From Pirellulales bacterium (GTDB lineage: Bacteria > Planctomycetota > Planctomycetia > Pirellulales > Thermoguttaceae): 45,521 nt of DNA. The notes under the pieces were generated by a model. That model was not told where the DNA came from. It saw only the letters and a list, made by a program, of their open reading frames with translations, and searched no databases. Below are positions 16,918 through 26,100 of the stretch, in pieces. The stretch spans positions 1 through 45,521 of the forward strand of contig JAFGRD010000165.1 in the NCBI GenBank assembly GCA_016935315.1. Reading direction: 5' to 3'. The translations under genes and the position numbers were made by a program. Each line of letters starts with the position of its first letter. Within the stretch, counting starts at the first letter, position 1.

Positions 16918-18996
16918 ATGCAAGAACAGGTGACAGCCGTGGAACCCAACGGTAACAAATCGATGGAGTTTTCCGTGGACGAGCCGGGCGACTCGCCGTC
17001 GCCGGGACGCCCGGCGGCAAAATTCGTCTATCCCGGCGGCTCTCGCCCGCTAAGCGGATATACGATCAAGCGAGGCATCGGTCACGGCGGGTTCGGCGAG
17101 ATCTACTACGCCCTGAGCGACGCCGGCAAGGAAGTCGCGCTGAAACTGATCCGCCGCAACCTCGACGTGGAGTTGCGCGGGATCCGCCACTGCCTGAACC
17201 TCAAGCACCCCAACCTGTTGGATCTGTACGACATCCGCCAGGACGACGAGGGCGACACATGGGTGGTTATGGAGTACATCTCCGAGGGGTGCCTGGCCGA
17301 TGCGCTGGCCGACTACCCGAACGGGATGCCGGCTGACCGGGCCTTGGCCTGGTTCCACGGCATCGCCGCCGGTGTGGCCCATCTGCACGATCGGGGGATC
17401 GTCCACCGCGACCTGAAGCCGGGCAATATCTTTTCGGACGACGGCCTGGTCAAGGTGGGCGACTATGGCCTCTCGAAGTTCGTCTCCTGCAGCCGGCGAA
17501 GCGGACAGACCGAAAGCGTCGGGACCGTCCACTATATGGCGCCCGAGGTGGCCAACGGGCGTTACGGCAAGGAGATCGACATCTATGCCTTGGGCATCGT
17601 ACTCTACGAGATGCTGACCGGGCGGGTGCCGTTCGAGGGAGAAAGCGTCGGCGAGGTCTTGATGAAGCACCTCACCGCCAAGCCGGACGTCTCGGGCCTG
17701 GCCGAACCGTATCGCAGCGTGATCGCCCGGGCCCTGGAAAAAGACCCGGCCCAGCGATTCCGCACGGTTTCCGAAATGCTGGCTGCCTTGCCGCAACCGG
17801 CGCATACGCCGCCGGGGGCCGCGCGGCTGCCCTCGGGAACGCACCGGGCGGCTGGCGGGGCCGGCGCAGCCGGTGCGGCCGGGGGCGCGGGTGCCGTTCC
17901 TCCGCCGTTCCCGGAAGGCATCATCGAGGCCGAGGCGGTCGACGAGGAGCCGATCCTCAAGGCGGTCTGCGAAACCTGGTCGAAGCTCTGCACCGCGTGG
18001 AATGACGCCAATCTCCCCGCCCCCGTGAAGATCCTCCTGCTGGTGGCCGTGATCGTCGTGCTGCTGGTCAACGCCGGGGTCTTGGTGCCGCTGACGGTCG
18101 TGCTGGTGATCATGTACGCGGGCTACCGGTTGGTCCGGGCGATGGTTCTTCCCCAGCACCGCCACAAGTTCTGTTCGCACCGGGCTGATGTTGCGCCCAC
18201 ACCGAGCGCCGAACCACCGCAGGCCGTCCAGCCTCAGGCGGCGCCGCGGCAGTCTCCGTTTCCGCCCCGGTACGATCCGAAGCTGGCCATCACCATGCCC
18301 GGGCGGCGGGGCCGCCGCCACCGCGAACAGGCCACGCCGGCCCTGGTCGTCAAGCCGCCGCGCGAGCGGTTCACCGAGCTGATCAGGTCCCTGTTGGCCG
18401 GGGCGCTGGTGGCGATTGCCATGTGCGTGGTGCTTGTGCTGGTGAACAGCTACTGCTTCTCTTTCCCCGTCAGGCCCGACCAGTACGCGTGGCTGGTGCT
18501 GGTGAGCATTGCGGGAACCTGGGCTGTGCTGATTCCCTCGAAGTTCTGGGAGGGCACCCGGGGAGAAGTTATCTTGCGGCGCTTCATCCAGATGGTGATC
18601 GGGATGGGGCTCGGGGCAGTGGCCTTTGCCACGTCTGCCCTGTTGATGGTCCACCCGCCCGCCGACGGAGGCTACGGCAACGATTTCCATCTGTTGCCTC
18701 GCGCGCCGGCCGGCTTCTACGACGCCTACGGCCACCCGATGTTGTTGGCCTACCTGGCTTGTTTCGGCAGCCTGTACTTCCTGATGCGTTGGTGGCGCCA
18801 GGCCGATCCGCTGCGGGGAACGCGACTCAGCTTGTGGTCGGTCTTTCTGACCGTTGTGGTGGCGGCGATCGTGGGCGGCTTCTGGAGCTTTCCCCAGTCG
18901 TGGCTGATGACCGTGGCCGTGGCCATCTCGGCCTCGGTCCAGATCGCCAGTCCTTGGCTGCCTCCGCGCAAGCGGTTCCGACGCAACAACGTCTGA
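16918..18996 (+). CDS. multi-span membrane Ser/Thr protein kinase
   Basis: The 692-aa product has a Hanks-type kinase domain at about 47-292: glycine loop GIGHGGFGEIY (53-63), lysine K76 in VALKLI, catalytic loop HRDLKPGN (163-170), DYG (182-184) in place of DFG, and APE (208-210). A low-complexity Gly/Ala/Pro linker and a proline-rich segment separate it from several TM helices (about 370-405, 490-512, 522-540, 555-577, 605-623, 638-680). Known bacterial relatives are usually single-span with an extracellular sensor; here the C-terminal half is a polytopic membrane domain of unknown kind. Activation-loop threonines/serines at 196-203 could be autophosphorylated and read by the FHA protein encoded immediately upstream. 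SD-like AGGAGAG lies just before the ATG. Confidence 0.93.
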   Translation: MQEQVTAVEPNGNKSMEFSVDEPGDSPSPGRPAAKFVYPGGSRPLSGYTIKRGIGHGGFGEIYYALSDAGKEVALKLIRRNLDVELRGIRHCLNLKHPNLLDLYDIRQDDEGDTWVVMEYISEGCLADALADYPNGMPADRALAWFHGIAAGVAHLHDRGIVHRDLKPGNIFSDDGLVKVGDYGLSKFVSCSRRSGQTESVGTVHYMAPEVANGRYGKEIDIYALGIVLYEMLTGRVPFEGESVGEVLMKHLTAKPDVSGLAEPYRSVIARALEKDPAQRFRTVSEMLAALPQPAHTPPGAARLPSGTHRAAGGAGAAGAAGGAGAVPPPFPEGIIEAEAVDEEPILKAVCETWSKLCTAWNDANLPAPVKILLLVAVIVVLLVNAGVLVPLTVVLVIMYAGYRLVRAMVLPQHRHKFCSHRADVAPTPSAEPPQAVQPQAAPRQSPFPPRYDPKLAITMPGRRGRRHREQATPALVVKPPRERFTELIRSLLAGALVAIAMCVVLVLVNSYCFSFPVRPDQYAWLVLVSIAGTWAVLIPSKFWEGTRGEVILRRFIQMVIGMGLGAVAFATSALLMVHPPADGGYGNDFHLLPRAPAGFYDAYGHPMLLAYLACFGSLYFLMRWWRQADPLRGTRLSLWSVFLTVVVAAIVGGFWSFPQSWLMTVAVAISASVQIASPWLPPRKRFRRNNV

Positions 18997-19012
18997 TTGA
19001 GAGGGTACGACG

Positions 19013-19474
19013 GTGGATATGAGCGTTTCCTATTTCGGCCTGTTGGTGCTGGTGGGATTGGCGTTGCTGGTCCTCGGCGGGCTGGTTCTGCTGGCGGTGT
19101 TGCTGGCCAACGAGAAGACCCGCACGGTGGGAATCGTGCTGCTGCTGTTGCTGTGCGTGCCGCTGGTCGCCGCGGGAGCCGCCGTCTTGTGGCTGTTTGC
19201 ATCACACCCGCAGACCGTGCACGAATTGCGTCCGCAGGCTTACCCGCCATCGGTGACCACGCAGGATACGATCCCGGGCACGAAGCGGGACATGGAAGCG
19301 GAGGGCCCTTTTGACACGGACGCGACGCCCGGCCCGGCCGAAGGCGGCAGCACCGAGCCGGCGCCTGCCCAGTCGCAGGCGGCCCCCCGCGCGGAACCGG
19401 AGCGTGGACCCGACGACAACGCCGGGGCCGATTCCCGGCGGTTGCGGGAAACGTGCTCTCGGCTGGAGGCTTAG
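19013..19474 (+). CDS. small membrane protein of the kinase cluster
   Basis: The 153-aa product has two closely spaced TM helices (about 8-32 and 38-65) and then a hydrophilic, disordered-looking tail rich in Pro, Ala, Asp and Glu. No family was recognised. GTG 19013 is 8 bp from GAGAGG and was preferred over ATG 19019. It lies 16 bp after the kinase stop and 12 bp before the next gene; its N-terminal hairpin resembles that of the next product, so the two may be related by duplication. Confidence 0.75.
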   Translation: MDMSVSYFGLLVLVGLALLVLGGLVLLAVLLANEKTRTVGIVLLLLLCVPLVAAGAAVLWLFASHPQTVHELRPQAYPPSVTTQDTIPGTKRDMEAEGPFDTDATPGPAEGGSTEPAPAQSQAAPRAEPERGPDDNAGADSRRLRETCSRLEA

Positions 19475-19486
19475 GAGGAACCAACG

Positions 19487-21016
19487 ATGTCTATTCAGCT
19501 TGTGGTCACCATCCTCGGCACGATCGCGCTGGCCGCAATCGGGATCATGATCGGGTCGTTCTTCAACCCGAAGACGCGGGTGGCCGGCGTTATCCTGCTG
19601 ATGGTCGGGCTTCTGGCGCTGTTCGTCCTTGGCACGGCCGGGTTCGCGCTAAGGCGCGACCATGTGGTTCGGCAGGAGGCCGCCAGGCTTCAAGTGATGG
19701 CTGATAGGCTACGGGTGATTGGCGACGAAATGCACGGCCGGGCCGCGTTTCGGCCACACGACTCGCCAAGCATTCCGTTGGAAGCGACCCGCCCAAATCG
19801 TGCTGTGGCGGACGCCGAACACGTCGGACCGGTCACGCCAAACAGGTTGGCCGACCAAGACGCCACCGCGGCGGCAGAAACCACGGCGGTCGTTGCAGAC
19901 CCAAGCGAGACGGCGGCTACCCGGCAGGACCCCGGCAGGCTGTTCCGGGCGATCGGTCGAGCTCTCGGCAAGGGAATCAGCGACAACAGAAAACACGGGA
20001 TGCCGCCCCGGCCGTTGGTGGAAGCGGATGCCGTCGCCGAAGAGACGGCAACTGCAACCAAGGACGCCCCTCCGGCGGATGACACCGATCAGGCGGCAGC
20101 GATCGGCGAACCGGCCGACGACGCCGCGAAACCGGCGAAAGCGACCGAGGATACCCAGGGGGCGATGCGGCCGGCGTGGATCGATGGTAAGCCCCAGCGA
20201 ACCGCCGACGGCTATCAGATAACCGTGACCGTCGGCCCCTACACGACCCTCTCGGAGTGCGAGCGGGCCTTGCCGGCCGCGCTGCAATCGGCCGCGGCCG
20301 AGTACATCGAAATCGTCCTCGGGCCGAGGGCCGCTCGGCGGGTGCAACTCCCGACCGAGTACCTCCGTGACCGCATCATGCGCGACACCTGGGAAGAGAC
20401 CGTGGAGATCGCGTTGGACCCGGACTTGGTCGTGCTCGGCCCGGATGAAACCAATCGGATGATCTGTCTTCACCATCGGTTGCTGTTCGACTCTTCCGCC
20501 AAGAGGGAGGTCGAGCGGCTCTGGGATGAGGAAATGGTTGCCGGCCGGCTCTGGTACACCGGCACGGGCGTGGTCAGCGTGCTGGTGCTGTTATCGGTGT
20601 TGCTGGGCGTGCTGAAGATCGACGAGGCCACCCAGGGCGCCTATCGGGGGCGATTGGGCACCGCGGGGGTCGCCGTGGCGCTGGGCGTGCTGGTGATGGC
20701 CTATTGTGCCGTCGTGCTGATCGACGGATCCACCACGACGCTCAGCAGTGTTTCCTCCGCGCTGGTCCCGCCAACGGGTCCGGAAATCCGTGGCGACACG
20801 ATTCACCACGCCTCGACCCCAGGCCGGACGGTTGTTTCGAAGGCGACGGGTGGATTGGTGGTGGTATTGCCGCTGGTTACGCTGCTGCTGGCCGCCGGCG
20901 TTGCGGTGCCGCTGCTGATCGGCAGGAAGTCGCGGACGGCCGGACTAACGGCAGCGGCGTTCGAGGTGGCAGCCGTGGTTGCGGTTGTCGTCGGGTTGCT
21001 GGTTATGTTAGGATAG
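19487..21016 (+). CDS. membrane protein of the kinase cluster, 509 aa
   Basis: The protein starts with two TM helices (about 5-25 and 30-52), continues with a long acidic/alanine-rich segment (about 60-225), a compact domain (about 225-355) with a YxITVTVGPYTTLSECERALP start, and ends in three or four TM helices (about 357-378, 388-408, 450-472, 480-508). No known domain was identified. The middle domain is the part most likely to be structured outside the membrane. A strong AGGAGG (19473-19478) overlaps the stop of the preceding gene and fixes the ATG. The position between kinase and sigma factor suggests a sensor, substrate or anchor for the pathway. Confidence 0.78.
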   Translation: MSIQLVVTILGTIALAAIGIMIGSFFNPKTRVAGVILLMVGLLALFVLGTAGFALRRDHVVRQEAARLQVMADRLRVIGDEMHGRAAFRPHDSPSIPLEATRPNRAVADAEHVGPVTPNRLADQDATAAAETTAVVADPSETAATRQDPGRLFRAIGRALGKGISDNRKHGMPPRPLVEADAVAEETATATKDAPPADDTDQAAAIGEPADDAAKPAKATEDTQGAMRPAWIDGKPQRTADGYQITVTVGPYTTLSECERALPAALQSAAAEYIEIVLGPRAARRVQLPTEYLRDRIMRDTWEETVEIALDPDLVVLGPDETNRMICLHHRLLFDSSAKREVERLWDEEMVAGRLWYTGTGVVSVLVLLSVLLGVLKIDEATQGAYRGRLGTAGVAVALGVLVMAYCAVVLIDGSTTTLSSVSSALVPPTGPEIRGDTIHHASTPGRTVVSKATGGLVVVLPLVTLLLAAGVAVPLLIGRKSRTAGLTAAAFEVAAVVAVVVGLLVMLG

Positions 21017-21150
21017 ACGGCAAGGGCGAACTCCTTGGAAAAAACGAGGGAGTACGTTATCGGCTGGGGAACGCTTGCCCTGATCAACGCGGCCGGCCCA
21101 GGCCTCGATCGCGTACGCACATTGACCAGAAGCCATTACACAGGGCAAGC

Positions 21151-21795
21151 ATGTCCATCCCCAGCCAGTCCGACAGTCTGTTGATTCGACGGATTCGCAC
21201 CGGGGAATCGGAGGCGTGGGGTGAGCTGATCGGACAGTACGAAGGGCGGCTGTTGGCCTACGTCGAGAGCCGGCTGCGAAACCGTGCGGCCGCCGAAGAT
21301 GTGGTCCAAGAGGCCTTCATCGGCTTCTTGACCAGTTTGCCCAACTACGACCGCAGGCGGCCGTTGGAGAGCTACCTCTTCTCGATCGCCGCCCATAAGC
21401 TGACCGACTTCATGCGCCGCGAAGGCCGCCGTCCCACGCTCCCGCTCGTGCCCGACGGGGCCAGCGGCAACAGTTGGGAGCCGGCCGGCAAGGCACGGGC
21501 GGCCAGCAGCATTGTGCGCAGCGGTGAGCGGCGCGGGCTGGAAGAGTCGGCGCTGACGGCCGCCCTGAGCGAGCAGATCGAGCATTGGCGGCATTGCGGC
21601 CAATGGGAGAAGCTGCGCTGTGCCGAATTGCTGTTCGTCCGCGGCCGGCCCAACAAGCAGGTTGCCAAGCAACTGAAGATCTCCGAGCAGAAAGTCGCCA
21701 ACTACAAATTCGAGTTCCTTGCCAAGCTCCGCACGGCGATTCGCAAACAGGGATTGCCGGAAGACGTGTTTCCCGAGTTGTACGAGGAGAGCTAG
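21151..21795 (+). CDS. ECF-like sigma-70 family factor
   Basis: The 214-aa product has region 2 at about 8-90 (ESEAWGELIGQYEGRLLAYV, AAAEDVVQEAFIGFL, LESYLFSIAAHKLTDFMRR) and an atypical region 4 at about 145-205 (GRPNKQVAKQLKISEQKVANYKFEFLAKLR, a helix-turn-helix). It directs RNA polymerase to a dedicated promoter set. Planctomycetes have ECF groups genetically linked to Ser/Thr kinases, and this one lies in such a cluster. ATG 21151 places conserved region 2 near the N-terminus; the open frame extends much further upstream without a plausible protein. The ORF follows the membrane-protein gene by 134 bp, so it might also have its own promoter. Confidence 0.9.
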   Translation: MSIPSQSDSLLIRRIRTGESEAWGELIGQYEGRLLAYVESRLRNRAAAEDVVQEAFIGFLTSLPNYDRRRPLESYLFSIAAHKLTDFMRREGRRPTLPLVPDGASGNSWEPAGKARAASSIVRSGERRGLEESALTAALSEQIEHWRHCGQWEKLRCAELLFVRGRPNKQVAKQLKISEQKVANYKFEFLAKLRTAIRKQGLPEDVFPELYEES

Positions 21796-21833
21796 GACTC
21801 GCGGAAGAGGAAACCGACCGGCGGAGAGTCATC

Positions 21834-22244
21834 ATGCCCGATCCCATTCTACCCTCCGATCTCGAAGCCTACCTCGACGAGGCCTTGCCGCCGGAGCACA
21901 TGGCCCGGATCGAGCTCGCCCTGCGCAAGGACGCGAACCTGGTCCGGCAGATGACGGCGATCCACGCGCGGCGCAACGCGGGGGTCCATTCCTTGGGTGA
22001 GATCTGGCGCCGCAACCGCTTGAGCTGTCCGTCGCGCGAGCAGTTGGGCAGCTACTTGCTGGGCGCTCTGGGCGAGGAAGCGGCCGACTACATCACGTTT
22101 CACGTGGAAACCATCGGCTGCCGTTATTGCCAGGCCAATCTCGCGGACCTGGAGAGCCAACAGGCCGAGCGTCAGGACGTGGTCCAGACGCGGCGCCGCA
22201 AGTACTTCCAGTCCAGCGTGGGACACCTGCAACCCGAAGGTTGA
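21834..22244 (+). CDS. putative anti-sigma factor, 136 aa
   Basis: The small protein lies 38 bp behind the sigma-factor gene, the usual place for an anti-sigma factor. Its N-terminus (ILPSDLEAYLDEALPPEHMARIELAL) resembles the start of planctomycete zinc-finger-type anti-sigma proteins, and it contains a His/Cys cluster, FHVETIGCRYCQANL (about 90-104), reading H-x5-C-x2-C instead of the classical H-x3-C-x2-C. It has no membrane segment. Whether it binds zinc and sequesters the neighbouring sigma factor is inferred from context. Confidence 0.75.
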   Translation: MPDPILPSDLEAYLDEALPPEHMARIELALRKDANLVRQMTAIHARRNAGVHSLGEIWRRNRLSCPSREQLGSYLLGALGEEAADYITFHVETIGCRYCQANLADLESQQAERQDVVQTRRRKYFQSSVGHLQPEG

Positions 22245-22277
22245 CGGCCGTCGGGCTGTCTTCAGCTTGCCGGCGCC

Positions 22278-22311
22278 GTCACGCTGCCGGCGACGTCACG
22301 CTGCCGGCGAC
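22278..22311. repeat. 17-bp direct repeat at a gene end
   Basis: GTCACGCTGCCGGCGAC is present twice in tandem (22278-22294, 22295-22311) with a partial third half to the left (TTGCCGGCG). The second copy encodes the last residues of the lipoprotein gene, and its stop codon lies in the first copy, so the tail length may vary between strains. Confidence 0.85.
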
Positions 22312-22998
22312 CAGGTGTGCCCGCTCCTTCAGCCCCACGTGGCTCTCGAGATGCTCCGGGACGCGCCAGGCAATCACGATCACGTGGTCGCCCTCGGTGC
22401 GGACGTAGAACTCAAAAATGCCCGGCATCTCCCGGGGTTCCGATTGCCCGTCCGGTTTGACGTAAACGAATTTCTGTGGGGCCGTGACGCGGACCATCTG
22501 CCACTCGATCTCGAGTCCTTGAGGCGTCTGGCACTTGACCTGGGCCGGGGGGCTGGCCTCGCCGGCAAAATCGTTCTTGAGGGATTGCCACAGGTTCTTG
22601 ACCGGCTCCCGACCTCGAAACGACTCAGGATCCAACACGATCAGATAGCAGTAGAAAGGGAGCTTCCCCTGCTCGCTGTCCTCGACAAGCCCCTCGTAGG
22701 TAAGCTTCCGCCCGGTCACGAAACTCGACTGCTCGGATGCCAACGGGTTGAGCCGGTCCGCGGGCGTGTCGTCCGGCAGCGGCGTTGATTCGAGATTGTT
22801 CGGCACCTGGACCTTCAACGAGGTGCCGGGCAACGTAACGGGTGATTGCATTTGGGCGAAGGCCGATCCCTGCCGGGCTTCTCGGATGCGGGCCTCCACC
22901 CGATCTTCATACTCGGCCGTGCCGCAGCCGAGGCAACCGACCAGCCACAGAAGCACGCCGGCTGCCAAACAGAGATCTGTCCACCTGGGTCTGCTCAT
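22279..22998 (-). CDS. predicted lipoprotein, 239 aa
   Basis: A hydrophobic leader (about 10-22) ends in a lipobox-like LVGCLGC, so the mature protein is probably lipid-anchored in the envelope. The rest (about 60-235) is a single alpha/beta domain with no recognised family; the pattern VKNLWQSLKNDFAGEASPPAQVKC... suggests a conserved planctomycete hypothetical. The gene is convergent with the sigma/anti-sigma cluster, ending 34 bp from it, and the last codons fall in a short GTCACGCTGCCGGCGAC tandem repeat. Confidence 0.75.
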   Translation of the reverse strand: MSRPRWTDLCLAAGVLLWLVGCLGCGTAEYEDRVEARIREARQGSAFAQMQSPVTLPGTSLKVQVPNNLESTPLPDDTPADRLNPLASEQSSFVTGRKLTYEGLVEDSEQGKLPFYCYLIVLDPESFRGREPVKNLWQSLKNDFAGEASPPAQVKCQTPQGLEIEWQMVRVTAPQKFVYVKPDGQSEPREMPGIFEFYVRTEGDHVIVIAWRVPEHLESHVGLKERAHLVAGSVTSPAA

Positions 22999-23173
22999 GG
23001 AAATCGCGCTCGCGCTGTTGAAATGGGGCCCCGGCCACTTGGGGGGCCCTGGGTCCGGGCCGCTACGGCAAAATCACCATGGATCGGCCACACCGGTATT
23101 CTCGCATCGCGGCAGCGACCCTGTCAAGCGCACCCGATTCGGCGGCTCCGCCGCTTCGGCAGCCTGTGGGCTG

Positions 23174-26100
23174 CTAGTCGAAGATCAAGTAGCCGAAACC
23201 CTCGGGCCGGACGGCGGTGGTCGCCGGGGTGGTCCACGATTGGAATCCGACGCCGGGAACCGTCCGTTGGATGCCGACCGCCCAAACGGACCGGGCCCCG
23301 GGATACCGGCCGGTGAGCTGGTCGAGCGGGATGGCCGCTTCCACGGTCCAGACGTTCTCGCCGGTGTCGGCGGCCACGAACCAGACCGGGTCCCAGGTGT
23401 GATCGCCCCAGCACGCCTCTCCCGTCCATCCGCGATGATCGACCGTCAGCCGGTAGTAGGTAGCGAAGTCGCGATCGAGATCGAGGAACACGTCGACCCG
23501 ATCGCGTGAGGAAAGGTCCGGATCGCGCGGCCGGGGCCCCTTGGTCAACTCGTACTTTGCACCGAGCGCCTGGCGACAGTTCACGGCCAGGTAAAGGAAC
23601 TCGTCGTCGTAGGCCAGCATCACCGCCGCCGGCCACGGGGCGTCGTCGTGCTGGGCGCTCTGCAGGGCGGCCGGCTTGCAGCGCTGCCAGACCTCGTCGT
23701 CCAGCCGGCCGTCCAGGCGCGGCTTGGCCCGCGCCGCGGCACAGTGCAACACCGACTTCGGCGGCAAGCCCTTCGGCTCGACGAGCCATTGCTCTCCCGA
23801 CGCACACGTCCACCATGCGTCGCGCGCGCCGCCGCGGACCCGCATCAGGTAATACCGCTCGGCCTGCCGCGGATACCCCTGTTTGCGGTGGGCCGCCGCC
23901 AAGGGAAACCGCAAGGCGGCTTCGGCGAACAACTCCGGCCGGGTCCTTTCGATCTGCTTGCCGAGTTCCCCGGCCCGGAGCGGGCCGTTCTCCTGGGGCG
24001 ACGTGTCCCGTGCCAGGGCCGACGCCTGGCGCACGGCGTAGCGTTGCGGCTCTCTGTCGATTTGAACGGACGCGCGCCGCTGTCCGCCCCGGACCCGCCA
24101 GGCGGTTTCTTCGCCGGCGTAGTATTGCACCAGCCAGAGCAATGCCGGCCGGCTGAGCGGATGGCCCGGGTGCTTCTCGGCCAGCAGGGCGAACGTCTCG
24201 GCGGCCAGCGGCCAGCGGCCCGTCTGGTAATAACGTTGGGCCAAATGGTAGAGCACTCGGCCGGCCCTGCCGGAATCGAGCCCGCGGGTCAGCTCGCCGG
24301 CCTGCGCCAGCAGTTGGCTGCCGCCTTGCGGATCCCGTTCCGATTGTTCGAGGATCGCCCGCATGTTGCGCCGCCGCTGGGCCATCCGACGCAGCAGATC
24401 GAGACCCTCGGCCGGCGGCTCGGTCAGCTCGCGGCGGGCCTCGCCGCCGGGCGGAAGTGTCAGGCCGCTGAAGAAGTCTCCCCGGCCTTGCTCCTGCGGC
24501 AGCCGCCGTACCAGCAGCCGGAAGCCGAGCGTCTCGGGCACCGTGTCGTATTGGTCCTGCAAGAGCCCTCGCGGCGTGGCGGCCACATCGGCCAACGAGC
24601 GGCCCAGCCGGGCCGCCAGCTTCGCCGTGGTCACCTCGGTCGAACCGCGCGACCCTGGAGGCATTGAGGCGTAGACCTTTTTCACCTCCCACGGCTCGAG
24701 CCCGGCGCCGGCGATTTGTTCGGGCAGCCAGGTCGGGTCCGCCGCCCTCTCGACCGCCTGCAACACCACCTGGTTGATCAGGTGCTCCAGCGGATCGTCG
24801 CCGCGGGGACTGGCGTCGTGGGTGACGATCACTTCCGGCCGCCAAAGCCGGATCTGGCGGACCACGTGCGCCTCCAGCTCCACCAGTCCCCGGGCGTCGT
24901 TCGCCCGATCCCAGCCTTCGATGATTTGTTGGGCTCCCAGCTCCAGCCCGGTCTGGCGCAAGGGAAAACGCCACGCCGTCCGGGCGTCGCTGGCGCCCAC
25001 GGCGGCCAACGCCTCGTGGAGCCGATCGGCCGGGTGTGTCCGGTTGGGCGATTGCACTTCGACGTCGCGCCGGTTGAGCACCTCGACCACGCCCAGATAC
25101 CCCTCATTGCCGGAAAGCTCGGCGAACAGCTCCAGCGGCACGTCGCCGCCCTCGCTGAAGAGCCCCAGCAAGGCGGCCCGGGCGCCACCGGCCCGCTGAC
25201 GCTGCCAGGTCTGCCCGCCGTCGTTGGTGGCCAGGATTGTGCCCAGCGCGCCGACGGCCCACCCGTGCTGATCGTCGGCAAACGCCAGCCCGTGGATCGG
25301 CAGCGGGCTTCCCGTGGGCGAAACGGTCCAGGTTCTACCGGCGTCGGGCGAGTGGAATACCCGGCTGCCCGGCGTCCCGGCGATCCAGCACCTTGGCCCG
25401 CGAACGGCCATTGCGGCGAAATCGAAGTGTCGGGCCAGACCTTCGGGCAGCGGGCCGGGCGGGTGTTGCCAGCTTGCCCCCAGATCGCCGGTCATCATGA
25501 CCAATCCCCCATCGCCGATCAACCAGCCGTGGACTGGGGCAACGAGGCGCATTTGGGTGAGATTTCGCAGTCCGAAGCCGCCGGACTGGGCCGGCTCGAT
25601 CCCACCCTGCCGCACGGTGGCCACGGCTCCCTGGCGGCCGGCCAGCGCGCCCGTGTTGGGGCCGGTCAGATCGCCGGCCAGCCATGCCGTCGCGGCCGCA
25701 CCACTTAGGGGGCGCCAGCTTCGGCCGCCGCTGTCGGTGGTGAACACGCCGGTGGGAAACAGGGCCGAGGGAGTGCCGATGGCCCAGCCGTACTTCTCGT
25801 CGTGGAAGCGGACGGTGCGCAGGGCGGGCAAGAGCAGTTCGGGAGCAGCGTTCCAGTGCCGCCCGCCGTCGCGGGTCGAAAGCAGCACGCCCGAACTTGT
25901 GTGGGTATAGGGGTGCGAGAATCCGCCGACGGCCCAGCCGATATGGCGATCGACGAAGCAGACCGAGGTCAGCGGACAGGTCAGGCCGGTCCGCTGCAGG
26001 AGCCAATGCCGCCCGCCGTCCTCGGTATGCCAAATGGTCCCGCGATCGCCGACGGCCCAGCCATGCTCTGGGTCCACGAAACAGACGTCCGCCAGCCGCG

